Shown here piece after piece: positions 1 through 6,927 of a stretch of DNA of 11,979 nt (position 1 is its first letter; each line of letters starts with the position of its first letter). The DNA is from Methylovirgula sp. (lineage in GTDB: Bacteria; Pseudomonadota; Alphaproteobacteria; Rhizobiales; Beijerinckiaceae): the NCBI GenBank assembly GCA_030040215.1, contig JASHUD010000040.1, positions 1-11,979 on the forward strand, written 5' to 3'. The notes under the pieces are model-generated. The model worked only from the letters and a program-made list of their open reading frames with translations. It had not been told where the DNA came from and did not search any database. Position numbers and translations under genes: made by a program.

Positions 1-70
1 CATTCATTGCACGGCAATGGCACGTTTGCATGCGGATCATCGGCTCGTTTCGTCATTCGATCGCCTAACC

Positions 71-1060
71 TCAACGGATCTGGCCGTCGAGCAATGCGCT
101 TGCCTCGGCGGCGATCGCCCGCACCCGTTCCGCGGCGCTGACGATGCCATTCACGCGGCCGACCCCCTTGCCTGCATAGAGCGCCATCGCTTCGAAATTT
201 CCGCGCATCGAGCGTAACGGCGAATCCGTGCTGAAAAGATAGATGGGGCGCCCGTCTTCATTGCCGATCACAGTCCGCGCTTGCGTGAATGGATCGCCCC
301 GTTCACCGCGGGTAACGCTGTTTGCAAGTACGCGGACCTTGGCTTTCTGCGGCCAGTTGATGTGGAAGACCTCGGTGAGAACCGTGTCGTCAGGAGCTGC
401 GGCGAGAAGGCGCGCCTTGTGATAAGCGTGCGCGAAAGATTCCGGCGTCGCTATAAATACCGTACCAAAGACTCCGCCCTGCGCGCCGAGCGAAAGTACG
501 GCCGCGAGATCGGCGCCGTCTATCAGTCCTCCGGACGCCAAAACGGGCAAGTTCGCAGCTTTTACCACTTCCGGAATGAATTCATGAAGCGGTCGGTCGC
601 CGCGAACGTGGCCGCCGGCTTCCACGCCCTGGGCGATCAAAACTTGCGCGCCGGCCTTTGCCGCCGCCTGTGCCTCCGGCACCGACCCGACCTGGCAGAC
701 AACGACGATCCCCAAACCACGCAGGCGTTGCACGAGGGGGCGAGACAAATCCCAGAACAACCCGATCACCGGCACGCGGAGCTCGATGCAGGCTGCAACC
801 TGTGCCTCAAGCAAGGTGGGATCGGTCGCCGCGGGAATCAGATTGACGCCGAAACGCGAAATGCCGCGCTCGCGCAAGTGCTGTACCTCGGCGCGGATCA
901 AAGCGACAGGCTCGCGAACCATGCCGAGAAAGCCGAAGCCGCCGGCTTCCGTCACGGCTGCCACCAGCTCCGAACGTGCGACGCCGCCCATTCCCGCCAG
1001 CACGATGGGAAAGGTACAGCCAAGCAGATCGCAGACCGGCCTGTGCAGCGTTGTAACCAT
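71..1060 (-). CDS. Nitronate monooxygenase-type FMN oxidoreductase
   Basis: A 329-residue TIM-barrel flavoprotein of the nitronate monooxygenase (formerly 2-nitropropane dioxygenase) family, which uses FMN and O2 to oxidise alkyl nitronates. Visible motifs are the N-terminal AGMGGVA loop (residues 22-28), QGVEAGGH (144-151) with H151 at the usual catalytic-base position, the FMN-phosphate loop ASGGLIDG (175-182), and a C-terminal ALYAGKGVGRVN segment (293-304). Length is normal for the family. The ATG is preceded by an AGGA ribosome-binding site. It is the last gene of the norB operon, starting 13 bases after the truncated haemoglobin gene, so co-transcription is likely. In this setting it may remove nitro or nitronate by-products of NO chemistry, but that is inference. 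Related family members act as enoyl reductases or other flavin oxidoreductases, so the substrate is not fixed by sequence. Confidence 0.9.
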   Translation of the reverse strand: MVTTLHRPVCDLLGCTFPIVLAGMGGVARSELVAAVTEAGGFGFLGMVREPVALIRAEVQHLRERGISRFGVNLIPAATDPTLLEAQVAACIELRVPVIGLFWDLSRPLVQRLRGLGIVVVCQVGSVPEAQAAAKAGAQVLIAQGVEAGGHVRGDRPLHEFIPEVVKAANLPVLASGGLIDGADLAAVLSLGAQGGVFGTVFIATPESFAHAYHKARLLAAAPDDTVLTEVFHINWPQKAKVRVLANSVTRGERGDPFTQARTVIGNEDGRPIYLFSTDSPLRSMRGNFEAMALYAGKGVGRVNGIVSAAERVRAIAAEASALLDGQIR

Positions 1061-1073
1061 GCCGTCCTGACGC

Positions 1074-1526
1074 TCAGACGAAGCGCTGGCCGCGCTCCAG
1101 AATTATTCCTTTGGCGGCGGCAAGACCGAGTTCCAGACTCTCTCCGATCCGGCGGGCGAGCATGATGAAATGTTTCGCCGCTTCCGGCGGACATTGCTCT
1201 TGCGCGGTCGTTTCGAACAGCGCCAACCAACGATCGAAATGCCGCGCCTTGATCGGCAGCGGCAAATGTTTCTGCAGAGGGCGACCATGATAACGCCCGC
1301 TCATCAAAGCCACGGAAGACCAGAAAGCGCACATCCGCTCGAGGTGCGGCTCCCAATCCTCGATCCGCTCCGCGAAAATGGGACCGATTTCCGGGTCTTC
1401 CCGTACGCGCGCGTAAAAAGCGCGGACAAGGCGCTCGATCATCGGCTCGTCGATTCCGGTCGCCGTCTGGATTTGCGCCGTGAGCGCCGCGCGGCGTTGT
1501 TGGGTGGTACGGAATTCTTCGCTCAT
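1074..1526 (-). CDS. Group III truncated haemoglobin
   Basis: A 150-residue 2-on-2 globin of the group III (TrHb3/Ctb-like) class. Such proteins bind O2 and NO at a cytoplasmic heme and are often tied to NO defence or denitrification. Seen here are the helix-B FYARV segment (37-41), the group III signature around CAFWSSVALMSGRYHG (66-81), and KARHFDRWLALF (93-104), in which H96 is the expected proximal heme ligand and W100 follows it. The C-terminal helix ends at the usual length. The ATG has a GGGA ribosome-binding site seven bases upstream. It lies between the norB-linked small ORF (97 bases upstream) and the flavoprotein gene (13 bases downstream), on the same strand. A role as NO dioxygenase or NO-binding protein beside qNOR is inferred from family and position. 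Confidence 0.93.
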   Translation of the reverse strand: MSEEFRTTQQRRAALTAQIQTATGIDEPMIERLVRAFYARVREDPEIGPIFAERIEDWEPHLERMCAFWSSVALMSGRYHGRPLQKHLPLPIKARHFDRWLALFETTAQEQCPPEAAKHFIMLARRIGESLELGLAAAKGIILERGQRFV

Positions 1527-1623
1527 CGACGGATCCCGACGGCCAAATTCGGGCAGATGACAGCATCGGCGGCCAGGATCGCAGAGGAGCGAAGACGGCA
1601 GACGGGTCTACGCTGAATGGTGG

Positions 1624-1854
1624 TCATGGCGTTCCTTCCATTGTTCGCGCATATAGGCGGCAAGGACGAGGCATATGGGCCGGATCATGCGTGCCGCGGA
1701 GCTGCGTCACCGGTCCGAGCTGGAGGAGATCTGCGAGAGGCGCGACCCCCTCCTTATTGTCGGCGAGTTCGGCGCGATAAAGACGTTCGAATTTCTTCCG
1801 GCGGTTTGTATCACAGATGCGTTTAATTCCGATATCGAGCGAGCGCTCGGTCAT
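1624..1854 (-). CDS. Small unrecognised ORF coupled to norB
   Basis: A 76-residue ORF that I do not recognise. Its ATG begins one base after the norB stop codon, and a GGAG ribosome-binding site lies four bases upstream, inside the end of norB, so translational coupling is plausible. The product is soluble-looking and basic near the N-terminus (an RRKKFERLYRAEL stretch at residues 18-30), has no membrane segment, and has two isolated cysteines (C14 and C65). The C-terminal half is rich in proline and arginine and looks less protein-like, so the gene may be real only in part or may be a chance ORF. It fills most of the gap between norB and the haemoglobin gene. I assign no function. Confidence 0.4.
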   Translation of the reverse strand: MTERSLDIGIKRICDTNRRKKFERLYRAELADNKEGVAPLADLLQLGPVTQLRGTHDPAHMPRPCRLYARTMEGTP

Positions 1855-1855
1855 G

Positions 1856-4198
1856 CTACTCCGCCGCTTCGGAGCCGGGCTCGAGCCGCAGCGGTGTTCG
1901 GAAGATCAGTCGATCTACCGCCTGCGGGAACAGGGGCCGCAATTTCACGAAGAAGTCCCACGCCATCAGGAGCGCTCCGATCGCAAAGACCACATCGCCG
2001 GGAAGGCGCATCCATTGCCAGAAGAGTGTCGTGTTGTAGAAAGCGGTGCTGCGCGCATAGGCGAAGCCATGCTCATAGACCGCGTCGAGTTGCGGCCAGC
2101 CGATCGGGAAAAAGTTGAGCAAGATCCACAACACCAAGCCGCCATTGTAGAGCCAAAAAGCGGTAAGGCCGAGCGTCTCGGGGAAGGGTCGCCGGTCGGC
2201 GGCGGCGTAGCGCAGACAGAAATAAATCAATCCGATCGCGAGTTCCCCGAATGCGCCGAACAACGCCATGTGGGCATGGTTGAGGGTGAGAAAGGTGCCG
2301 TGTTCGTAGTAGTTGATAAGCGGCGCGTTGAGCGTGCCGCCGCCGAACACGCCGGCTCCGACGAAATTCCAGAACGCGGCGCCGATGATATAGGTGTAGG
2401 CGAGCCGGTATTTGAACTCCTCATGCGCCTTGATAAGGCGGTACTGAGTTATCGCCTCGATGATAAGCAGCACCAGCGGCAGCACTTCGATGAACGAGAA
2501 CATGCTGCCCATCGGCACCCACATGCTGGGGCCGCCCGCCCAATAGAGGTGATGGCCGGTGCCGATGACGCCGCCCAAGAAGATCAGGATGATTTCGAAA
2601 TATACCGCCCGCTCGGCAAGCTTGCGCGATACCAGTCCCACTGCCATCAGCAGATAGGCGCTCATGCAGGCGGCGAAGAACTCGAAGGACTGCTCGACCC
2701 AGAGATGGACAACCCACCAGCGCCAAAAGTCCGTCAGGGTGAAGGACTTCTCTATACCCGTGAGCGGGATCATGCCGAAAACGTAGAGGACGGCGATGTT
2801 GATTGTCGAAGCCCAGATCAGATGTTCGAGGCGGATGCGCCCCGACCAGAACTGCCCGGCGGCGGACCACCAGCGCGCCGTCGTCGGCCAGAGCGCCCGC
2901 ATCACGAGGAGGCTCCACAGCGTGAGCCCGATGAAGAAACCGATCTGCCAGAAACGTCCGAGCTGAATGTAGGACAGACCCTGATTGCCGAACCAGAACC
3001 AGCTACGGTCGATCACGCCCATGATGCCGAGATAGTCGCCGATCAGGGCGCCGGCGACGATCAGCAAAGTCACCCAGAACAGGAAATCGACCAGCAGATG
3101 CTGGCCTTTGGCTTCTTCGCCGCCGGCAATGGCCGGCGCAAGAAACAACGCAGCGCCAATCCAGGATAGGCCGATCCAGACGATCGGCGCTTGGATATGC
3201 ACGTCACGCAGGAAGTTGAAGGGCAAGAAATCGTTGATCGGGATGCCGTAGAAGCTCGCTCGATCGTAGTAGGAGTGCGCCATGAAGATGCCGGCGCCGA
3301 TCTGCACCAACAAAAGCGCCGCGACCACGAGGAAATATTTGCCGATCCGCTTCTGGCTTGCCGTCAGTGGCCGGAACGTCGACAGTACCGGATCCATCGG
3401 CGCATCATCGGGGTCGTTCAGGAAGAATTCGTAGATGAACAGCACCGCACCGAAGGCGAAGAACGTGAAACAGAAGCTCATCCAAGTCCAACGAAACGTG
3501 TTGGTGGTGGGCGTATTGCCGACCAGTGGCTCATAAGGCCAGTTCTGTGTCCAGGACCAGCTGACCCCAGGACGACGCGCCACGGTGGTGAGGGCGGAGA
3601 ACACCAGAAAATCTGCGGTCTGTCGTGTGAGCTGTGGGCTGAGGCTGTAAGCAGGTGTCCAACCCTTCGCGGGATTGGCAGTGTTGAGCGCTGTGGCGAG
3701 TTGGTCACGCACCGTAACTACGGCGGCGGCGACAGAATCCGGAAGCACGACTTCGGGCTTGGTCAAATCGATGCGCTGCAACGCGCGCTGCATCGCCACA
3801 GTCGCAGCCGCTTGCTGCTCGGCCGGGAGCGAGACAAAATCCTTTCGGAACTCCGCGAGGGCGATATTGTTCTGTGTCGCCTCAGCGAGTCGAACCAGGA
3901 TTGAGGCCGTATAATCCTCACCATAATAGGAGCCCATACCGTAGAGGCTGCCGTAATCCATCAGGTCGGCTCTCTGGAAACCGCCTTTACCCGCAAAAAT
4001 GTCGTCTCCGGTCATCAGTACGGCGCCATTCGCACCCATGAAGCGATCCGGCTGCGGCGGTGCCATGCGGTAGGTCACCGTCGTCGCCCAGGCGAGCAAC
4101 GCGAAGCTGACGACGGCGACGACAAGCAACACCCATTTCAGCACGTTGCTGACGGAATCCTCGGCCGGCCGCTCCATACGTTCTGCATCCAGCGTCAT
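1856..4198 (-). CDS. norB: Quinol-dependent nitric oxide reductase (qNOR)
   Basis: A 780-residue single-chain NO reductase that reduces 2 NO to N2O in the cytoplasmic membrane with electrons from quinol. The N-terminal third has one membrane anchor (about 20-42) and a periplasmic domain that replaces NorC, which is why no norC is present. The core carries 12 or so helices with H334 (DVHIQAPI) for low-spin heme, HLWVEQSFEFF (498-508) giving H498 and the FeB glutamate E502, GTGHHLYW with H549/H550, and LNHAHMALFGAFGE with H641/H643. All ligands needed for a working qNOR are present. I chose the ATG at 4198 because a GAGGGAG ribosome-binding site (4206-4212) sits seven bases before it; an in-frame TTG six codons upstream has no such support. 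It lies 84 bases after the CopD-like gene in the same operon, probably driven by the NnrR box at 4869. Confidence 0.97.
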   Translation of the reverse strand: MTLDAERMERPAEDSVSNVLKWVLLVVAVVSFALLAWATTVTYRMAPPQPDRFMGANGAVLMTGDDIFAGKGGFQRADLMDYGSLYGMGSYYGEDYTASILVRLAEATQNNIALAEFRKDFVSLPAEQQAAATVAMQRALQRIDLTKPEVVLPDSVAAAVVTVRDQLATALNTANPAKGWTPAYSLSPQLTRQTADFLVFSALTTVARRPGVSWSWTQNWPYEPLVGNTPTTNTFRWTWMSFCFTFFAFGAVLFIYEFFLNDPDDAPMDPVLSTFRPLTASQKRIGKYFLVVAALLLVQIGAGIFMAHSYYDRASFYGIPINDFLPFNFLRDVHIQAPIVWIGLSWIGAALFLAPAIAGGEEAKGQHLLVDFLFWVTLLIVAGALIGDYLGIMGVIDRSWFWFGNQGLSYIQLGRFWQIGFFIGLTLWSLLVMRALWPTTARWWSAAGQFWSGRIRLEHLIWASTINIAVLYVFGMIPLTGIEKSFTLTDFWRWWVVHLWVEQSFEFFAACMSAYLLMAVGLVSRKLAERAVYFEIILIFLGGVIGTGHHLYWAGGPSMWVPMGSMFSFIEVLPLVLLIIEAITQYRLIKAHEEFKYRLAYTYIIGAAFWNFVGAGVFGGGTLNAPLINYYEHGTFLTLNHAHMALFGAFGELAIGLIYFCLRYAAADRRPFPETLGLTAFWLYNGGLVLWILLNFFPIGWPQLDAVYEHGFAYARSTAFYNTTLFWQWMRLPGDVVFAIGALLMAWDFFVKLRPLFPQAVDRLIFRTPLRLEPGSEAAE

Positions 4199-4282
4199 CG
4201 CGCCGCTCCCTCGCAAGAGTGCATGCTGCGTTTCTTCAATCGCTTTTCCCCCAAGTGTGGGGCTCGGCTCTTTTCTTCCCGA

Positions 4283-4747
4283 TCATCGATAACTTCCCGC
4301 GACCGCACCCAGGATCGTGACGATGCTCAGCGCCAGCAACGCCCAATGCGCGCGATGCAGCCAGGCAAAAGCCCGTTCGGGCCGCAGGTGCGCCCAATCG
4401 CGAAAGTGCCGTTGCAAAATGAAGGGCTCGGCGACGAAGAGAGCGAAGACGAACAGCAGCCATAGGAAAACCATGGCATGCATCCACCAGAACGCGGCCG
4501 ACCGAAAACGATCCCAAAGATTGAGCCGCCAAACCATGTAGGCGCCGGTCAGTCCGACCACGATGACCGCCGTCCTTGCCTGCCAAACGAAACGATGTTC
4601 GATGGCTTGGAACGCCTGCAAACGATTCTTGCCCAGGTCGCCCCGGCGTACTGCCGGCAGGGCCACGGTCGTCGCCATCGACATGCCGCCGATCCAAATC
4701 ACGACCGCGAGGACGTGCAGCGCGCGGGCGACGACGATGTCATTCAC
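4283..4747 (-). CDS. CopD-like small integral membrane protein
   Basis: A protein of about 154 residues with four predicted membrane helices (about 8-30, 59-76, 86-108 and 134-151). The opening HVLAVVIWIGGM (11-22) resembles the first helix of CopD-type copper-resistance and related cytochrome-like membrane proteins. Several histidines sit in or beside helices (H11, H51, H90, H131, H134), compatible with heme or copper binding, but none is diagnostic. I favour the GTG at 4747, with GGGGA seven bases upstream; an in-frame TTG at 4792 would add 15 hydrophilic residues and lacks a good ribosome-binding site. It is the first gene of the qNOR operon and divergent from the nnrR-like gene. A role in metal or heme supply, or in quinol access, for qNOR is only inferred. 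Confidence 0.8.
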   Translation of the reverse strand: MNDIVVARALHVLAVVIWIGGMSMATTVALPAVRRGDLGKNRLQAFQAIEHRFVWQARTAVIVVGLTGAYMVWRLNLWDRFRSAAFWWMHAMVFLWLLFVFALFVAEPFILQRHFRDWAHLRPERAFAWLHRAHWALLALSIVTILGAVAGSYR

Positions 4748-4840
4748 CGGACCGTCCCCATCGTCCGCGCGGGCGATCGGTTGTCGAATCAAAGGAAAAC
4801 CCTTGGCTCACAGGTCCTGTCCATCGCTTTTTCTTCAAGA

Positions 4841-4882
4841 AGCGTAGCGCGGCGACAATCGGGCGCGTTTGCGCTGGCGCAA
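4841..4882 (-). promoter_or_regulatory. NnrR-type box and candidate promoter for the norB operon
   Basis: A perfect palindrome, TTGCGCTGGCGCAA (4869-4882), extended by one more T/A pair on each side. It fits the Crp/Fnr half-site layout TTG-N8-CAA and the TTGCG-N4-CGCAA form that I recall for alphaproteobacterial NnrR. Reading leftwards, the hexamer TACGCT (4846-4841) is a fair -10 element. It implies a start near 4834, which places the palindrome centre (4875.5) at exactly -41.5, the class II activator position. That would serve the CopD-like/norB operon with a leader of about 87 bases. The site is also about 47 bases before the nnrR-like start codon, so autoregulation is possible. Confidence 0.7.
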
Positions 4883-4922
4883 ATCGCTCCCTTTATCGGG
4901 TGTATCCGGATAAGTTGGCGAG

Positions 4923-5630
4923 ATGACCTCGGACTTGCCGCTCGTTCCTCAGGTTCTCGCCACGATGGAACTTTTTCTTGAACTTCCTCCTGTTGCGCAG
5001 GAGACGGTCGCGGCAACGGCCCACGTGCGGCGTTTACCCAAGGACACTCGCATCTTCAACCAGGGCGATGCCGATGTCCGCGCTCACGCCCTGATCGAAG
5101 GCGGCGTACGCATCTCCCAATTGGGAAGCGATGGAGCTCAGGTCGTCGTCCGATTTATCGGGCCAGGAGAGATGTTCGGAACCGTCGCTCTGTTCACGAA
5201 CGGCCGGTACCCGGCTGACGCCGTGACGCTTGTCGATTCGCTTGAGGTGAGTTGGAGCCGCGCCGACCTATTCGCGCTTATGGTCCGCTATCCGCAGATC
5301 GCGATCAATATCATTCGGATCATCGGCAATCGTCTACAAGAAGTGCAGGACCGCGTTCGTGAACTATCGACCCAACGGGCCGAACGGCGTGTCGCCCACG
5401 CTCTGCTGCGGCTTGCCCGACAGGCCGGACACAACACGACCGACGGCACCGCGATCGAGTTTCCGCTACGACGCAAAGACTTGGCGGATATATCCGGCAC
5501 CACGCTCCATACCGCGAGCCGTATCCTGACCGCTTGGGAGAAAGCCGGCCTGCTCGCTAGCCGCAACCAACGTCTCACCATCCGCAGGCCCGCCGAGATC
5601 CTGCGGATCGCGGAAGATGCAACCGACTGA
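4923..5630 (+). CDS. nnrR: Crp/Fnr-family NO-responsive regulator, NnrR type
   Basis: A 235-residue transcription factor with an N-terminal cyclic-nucleotide-binding fold (about 18-130, including GPGEMFGTVALF at 80-91), a long dimerisation helix (about 125-150) and a C-terminal winged helix-turn-helix (about 183-222). The protein has no cysteine, so it cannot hold an FNR-type Fe-S cluster; this fits the NnrR/DNR branch, thought to sense NO through heme. The recognition helix reads TTLHTASRILTAW (193-205). It keeps the S and R (S199, R200) that contact the TTG half-site but has H196 where FNR has glutamate. It is divergent from the qNOR operon and faces the NnrR box at 4869. The exact start is less certain, since the ribosome-binding site is weak. 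Assignment to NnrR rather than another heme-type Crp/Fnr subgroup rests on the recognition helix, the box and the neighbours. Confidence 0.88.
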   Translation: MTSDLPLVPQVLATMELFLELPPVAQETVAATAHVRRLPKDTRIFNQGDADVRAHALIEGGVRISQLGSDGAQVVVRFIGPGEMFGTVALFTNGRYPADAVTLVDSLEVSWSRADLFALMVRYPQIAINIIRIIGNRLQEVQDRVRELSTQRAERRVAHALLRLARQAGHNTTDGTAIEFPLRRKDLADISGTTLHTASRILTAWEKAGLLASRNQRLTIRRPAEILRIAEDATD

Positions 5631-5740
5631 GATGCGAGCGACACCGGCAATTTGCGGGCGCAAGCCCCACCCGTGCCGTTGCCATAACATTGCGACAATA
5701 ACCATCGATGTGGGCGTGAGAGCGCGGCGGACCTGCTCTG

Positions 5741-6346
5741 CTACGGACCACCGCTGGCCGCGCCGCGCATGCGCTCAACCGCATTCTCTCCGCCTTTCGA
5801 CCAGAACGGCGGCGAACCAATGAAAAGGACGGCAGACCAGGAAAGGCCAAGCGCGACGGCGACGGCAATCAGCGCCGCCCCGGCCGTCGTCTGCTGATCC
5901 AGCCGGTAGTAGGCGCAAAGCCGTGTCGGGGCCGCCAGATAAAGGCCGCCGATGGCCGCGAGCTTGGGAATGAAATTCGCCCATAGGAACGCGCGGCCAA
6001 GCCCCGGCATTCGGGACCAGCTCAAGCCCAGAGGCAGACCGGCAAGTAGCGGCAAGCTTGCGAACTTGATGAGATCGATCCAAGGATCGGACAGCGCCAG
6101 ATCGAGCATGCGCGGCAACATCCAGAACGAAGTCGCGAAAACGACGAGCAACAGGCCGGGAATGCCGAACCAGTCGGCCCGGGCAAACCAGCGCGGTTCA
6201 TGCGGGCGCAGGAATGTCGCGAGCATGTATCCGATGCCGATCAGCAGGGGCAGTTGCACGGTCATATGCAGCGCCATGTCGCTTTCGAGCGGAGTGCGTA
6301 CGAGCCACAATATCCCCCAAACGACAAGGACCAACCCGCGCGTCAT
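5741..6346 (-). CDS. CtaG-like membrane protein, heme-copper enzyme assembly
   Basis: A 201-residue protein with about six membrane helices. LHMTVQLPLL (26-35) and RLDQQTTAG (148-156) resemble conserved segments of the caa3-type CtaG family, which is associated with assembly of heme-copper oxidases. The match is partial and the protein is shorter than many CtaG proteins. Its ATG overlaps the stop of the Sco gene by the four bases ATGA, so translation is probably coupled. A reading frame extends upstream in this frame, but it runs under the Sco gene and has no ribosome-binding site, so 6346 is preferred. It is the last gene of the operon for the CuA/heme-copper enzyme, and convergent with the nnrR-like gene 110 bases away. 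A role in inserting the active-site metal is inferred from context. Confidence 0.72.
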   Translation of the reverse strand: MTRGLVLVVWGILWLVRTPLESDMALHMTVQLPLLIGIGYMLATFLRPHEPRWFARADWFGIPGLLLVVFATSFWMLPRMLDLALSDPWIDLIKFASLPLLAGLPLGLSWSRMPGLGRAFLWANFIPKLAAIGGLYLAAPTRLCAYYRLDQQTTAGAALIAVAVALGLSWSAVLFIGSPPFWSKGGENAVERMRGAASGGP

Positions 6347-6927
6347 GGCGGCACCGCCGCGATGCGCGCGCCGGGATCCAGGATACGGGCAACGCGTCCG
6401 CTTTCGTCCACGGCATAGATCGTGCCGTCGTGCACGAATCCGCCCATGCCGTCGGGGATGACGGTGACCCCGAATGTTTGCAACAACATCGAAAGGCCAC
6501 GCGCGTCGTAAGGCATCGCGACGCGCCAGCGCGGCGCCCTCGCCGCATAGCGATCGGCATAAAGTTGCAACGCTTCGCGGTCGTCGGCCCGATCGAAACT
6601 GATGCTGAGGAATGCGACGTGCCCGTTCTTCGCATCGGATCGTGAGAGGGCCTGGCGAAAATCGTCGCCGAGCTCGCCGCAAAGCTTTGGACAGCGCGTG
6701 TAGATGAAATCGACGAAAATTGTTCTGCCGTGATAATCGCCGAAGGAGAATGTATGTCCGTCCTGATCGATGAGCCGCACGTTCGGGATAGGAATCGGAT
6801 GACGCGCGATCGAAACCTGCCGCGCGCCTTCGCTGGTTATGACCCGAAATCCTTCCGTCGCCCAAGCAAGCGCGCCAACCCCCACACACAACACGAGACC
6901 GAGAAGAGGGGCGAAGCCGCGGGTCAC
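6343..6927 (-). CDS. Sco1/SenC-family copper chaperone
   Basis: A 194-residue thioredoxin-fold protein anchored by one N-terminal membrane helix (about 6-22), with the domain facing the periplasm. TRCPKLCGEL (78-87) gives the copper-binding C79-x3-C83 pair, and H166 in GFVHDGTIYAVD (163-174) is the expected third ligand. Sco proteins deliver copper to, or reduce, the CuA centre of subunit II in terminal oxidases. The start is a GTG overlapping the stop of subunit I (GTGA), and its own stop overlaps the next gene (ATGA), so the three are tightly coupled. A chaperone in this operon fits the intact CuA motif of the subunit II gene. Confidence 0.92.
   Translation of the reverse strand: MTRGFAPLLGLVLCVGVGALAWATEGFRVITSEGARQVSIARHPIPIPNVRLIDQDGHTFSFGDYHGRTIFVDFIYTRCPKLCGELGDDFRQALSRSDAKNGHVAFLSISFDRADDREALQLYADRYAARAPRWRVAMPYDARGLSMLLQTFGVTVIPDGMGGFVHDGTIYAVDESGRVARILDPGARIAAVPP

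Noticed and set aside
5..19. CATTGC-ACG-GCAATG hairpin at the left edge
   Set aside because: A six-base stem with no U-run and no visible gene end to serve on the left; too weak to call a terminator.
281..1165. Plus-strand open frame of 294 codons opposite the flavoprotein gene
   Set aside because: The product has no domain and is antisense to a clear nitronate monooxygenase; it also crosses into the haemoglobin gene.
1817..3169. Long plus-strand open frame of 450 codons opposite norB
   Set aside because: It lies wholly across the strongly supported qNOR gene, its product is rich in charged residues with no recognisable domain, and it is a typical shadow of GC-rich coding DNA.
5654..5665. 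TTGCG-GG-CGCAA palindrome after the nnrR-like gene
   Set aside because: The centre is two bases rather than four, so it does not fit a Crp/Fnr box, and it lies between convergent genes with no promoter to control.
6347..6889. Upstream extension of the CtaG-like frame beneath the Sco gene
   Set aside because: The added residues are arginine-rich and lack membrane segments, while the ATGA overlap with sco gives a natural start at 6346.
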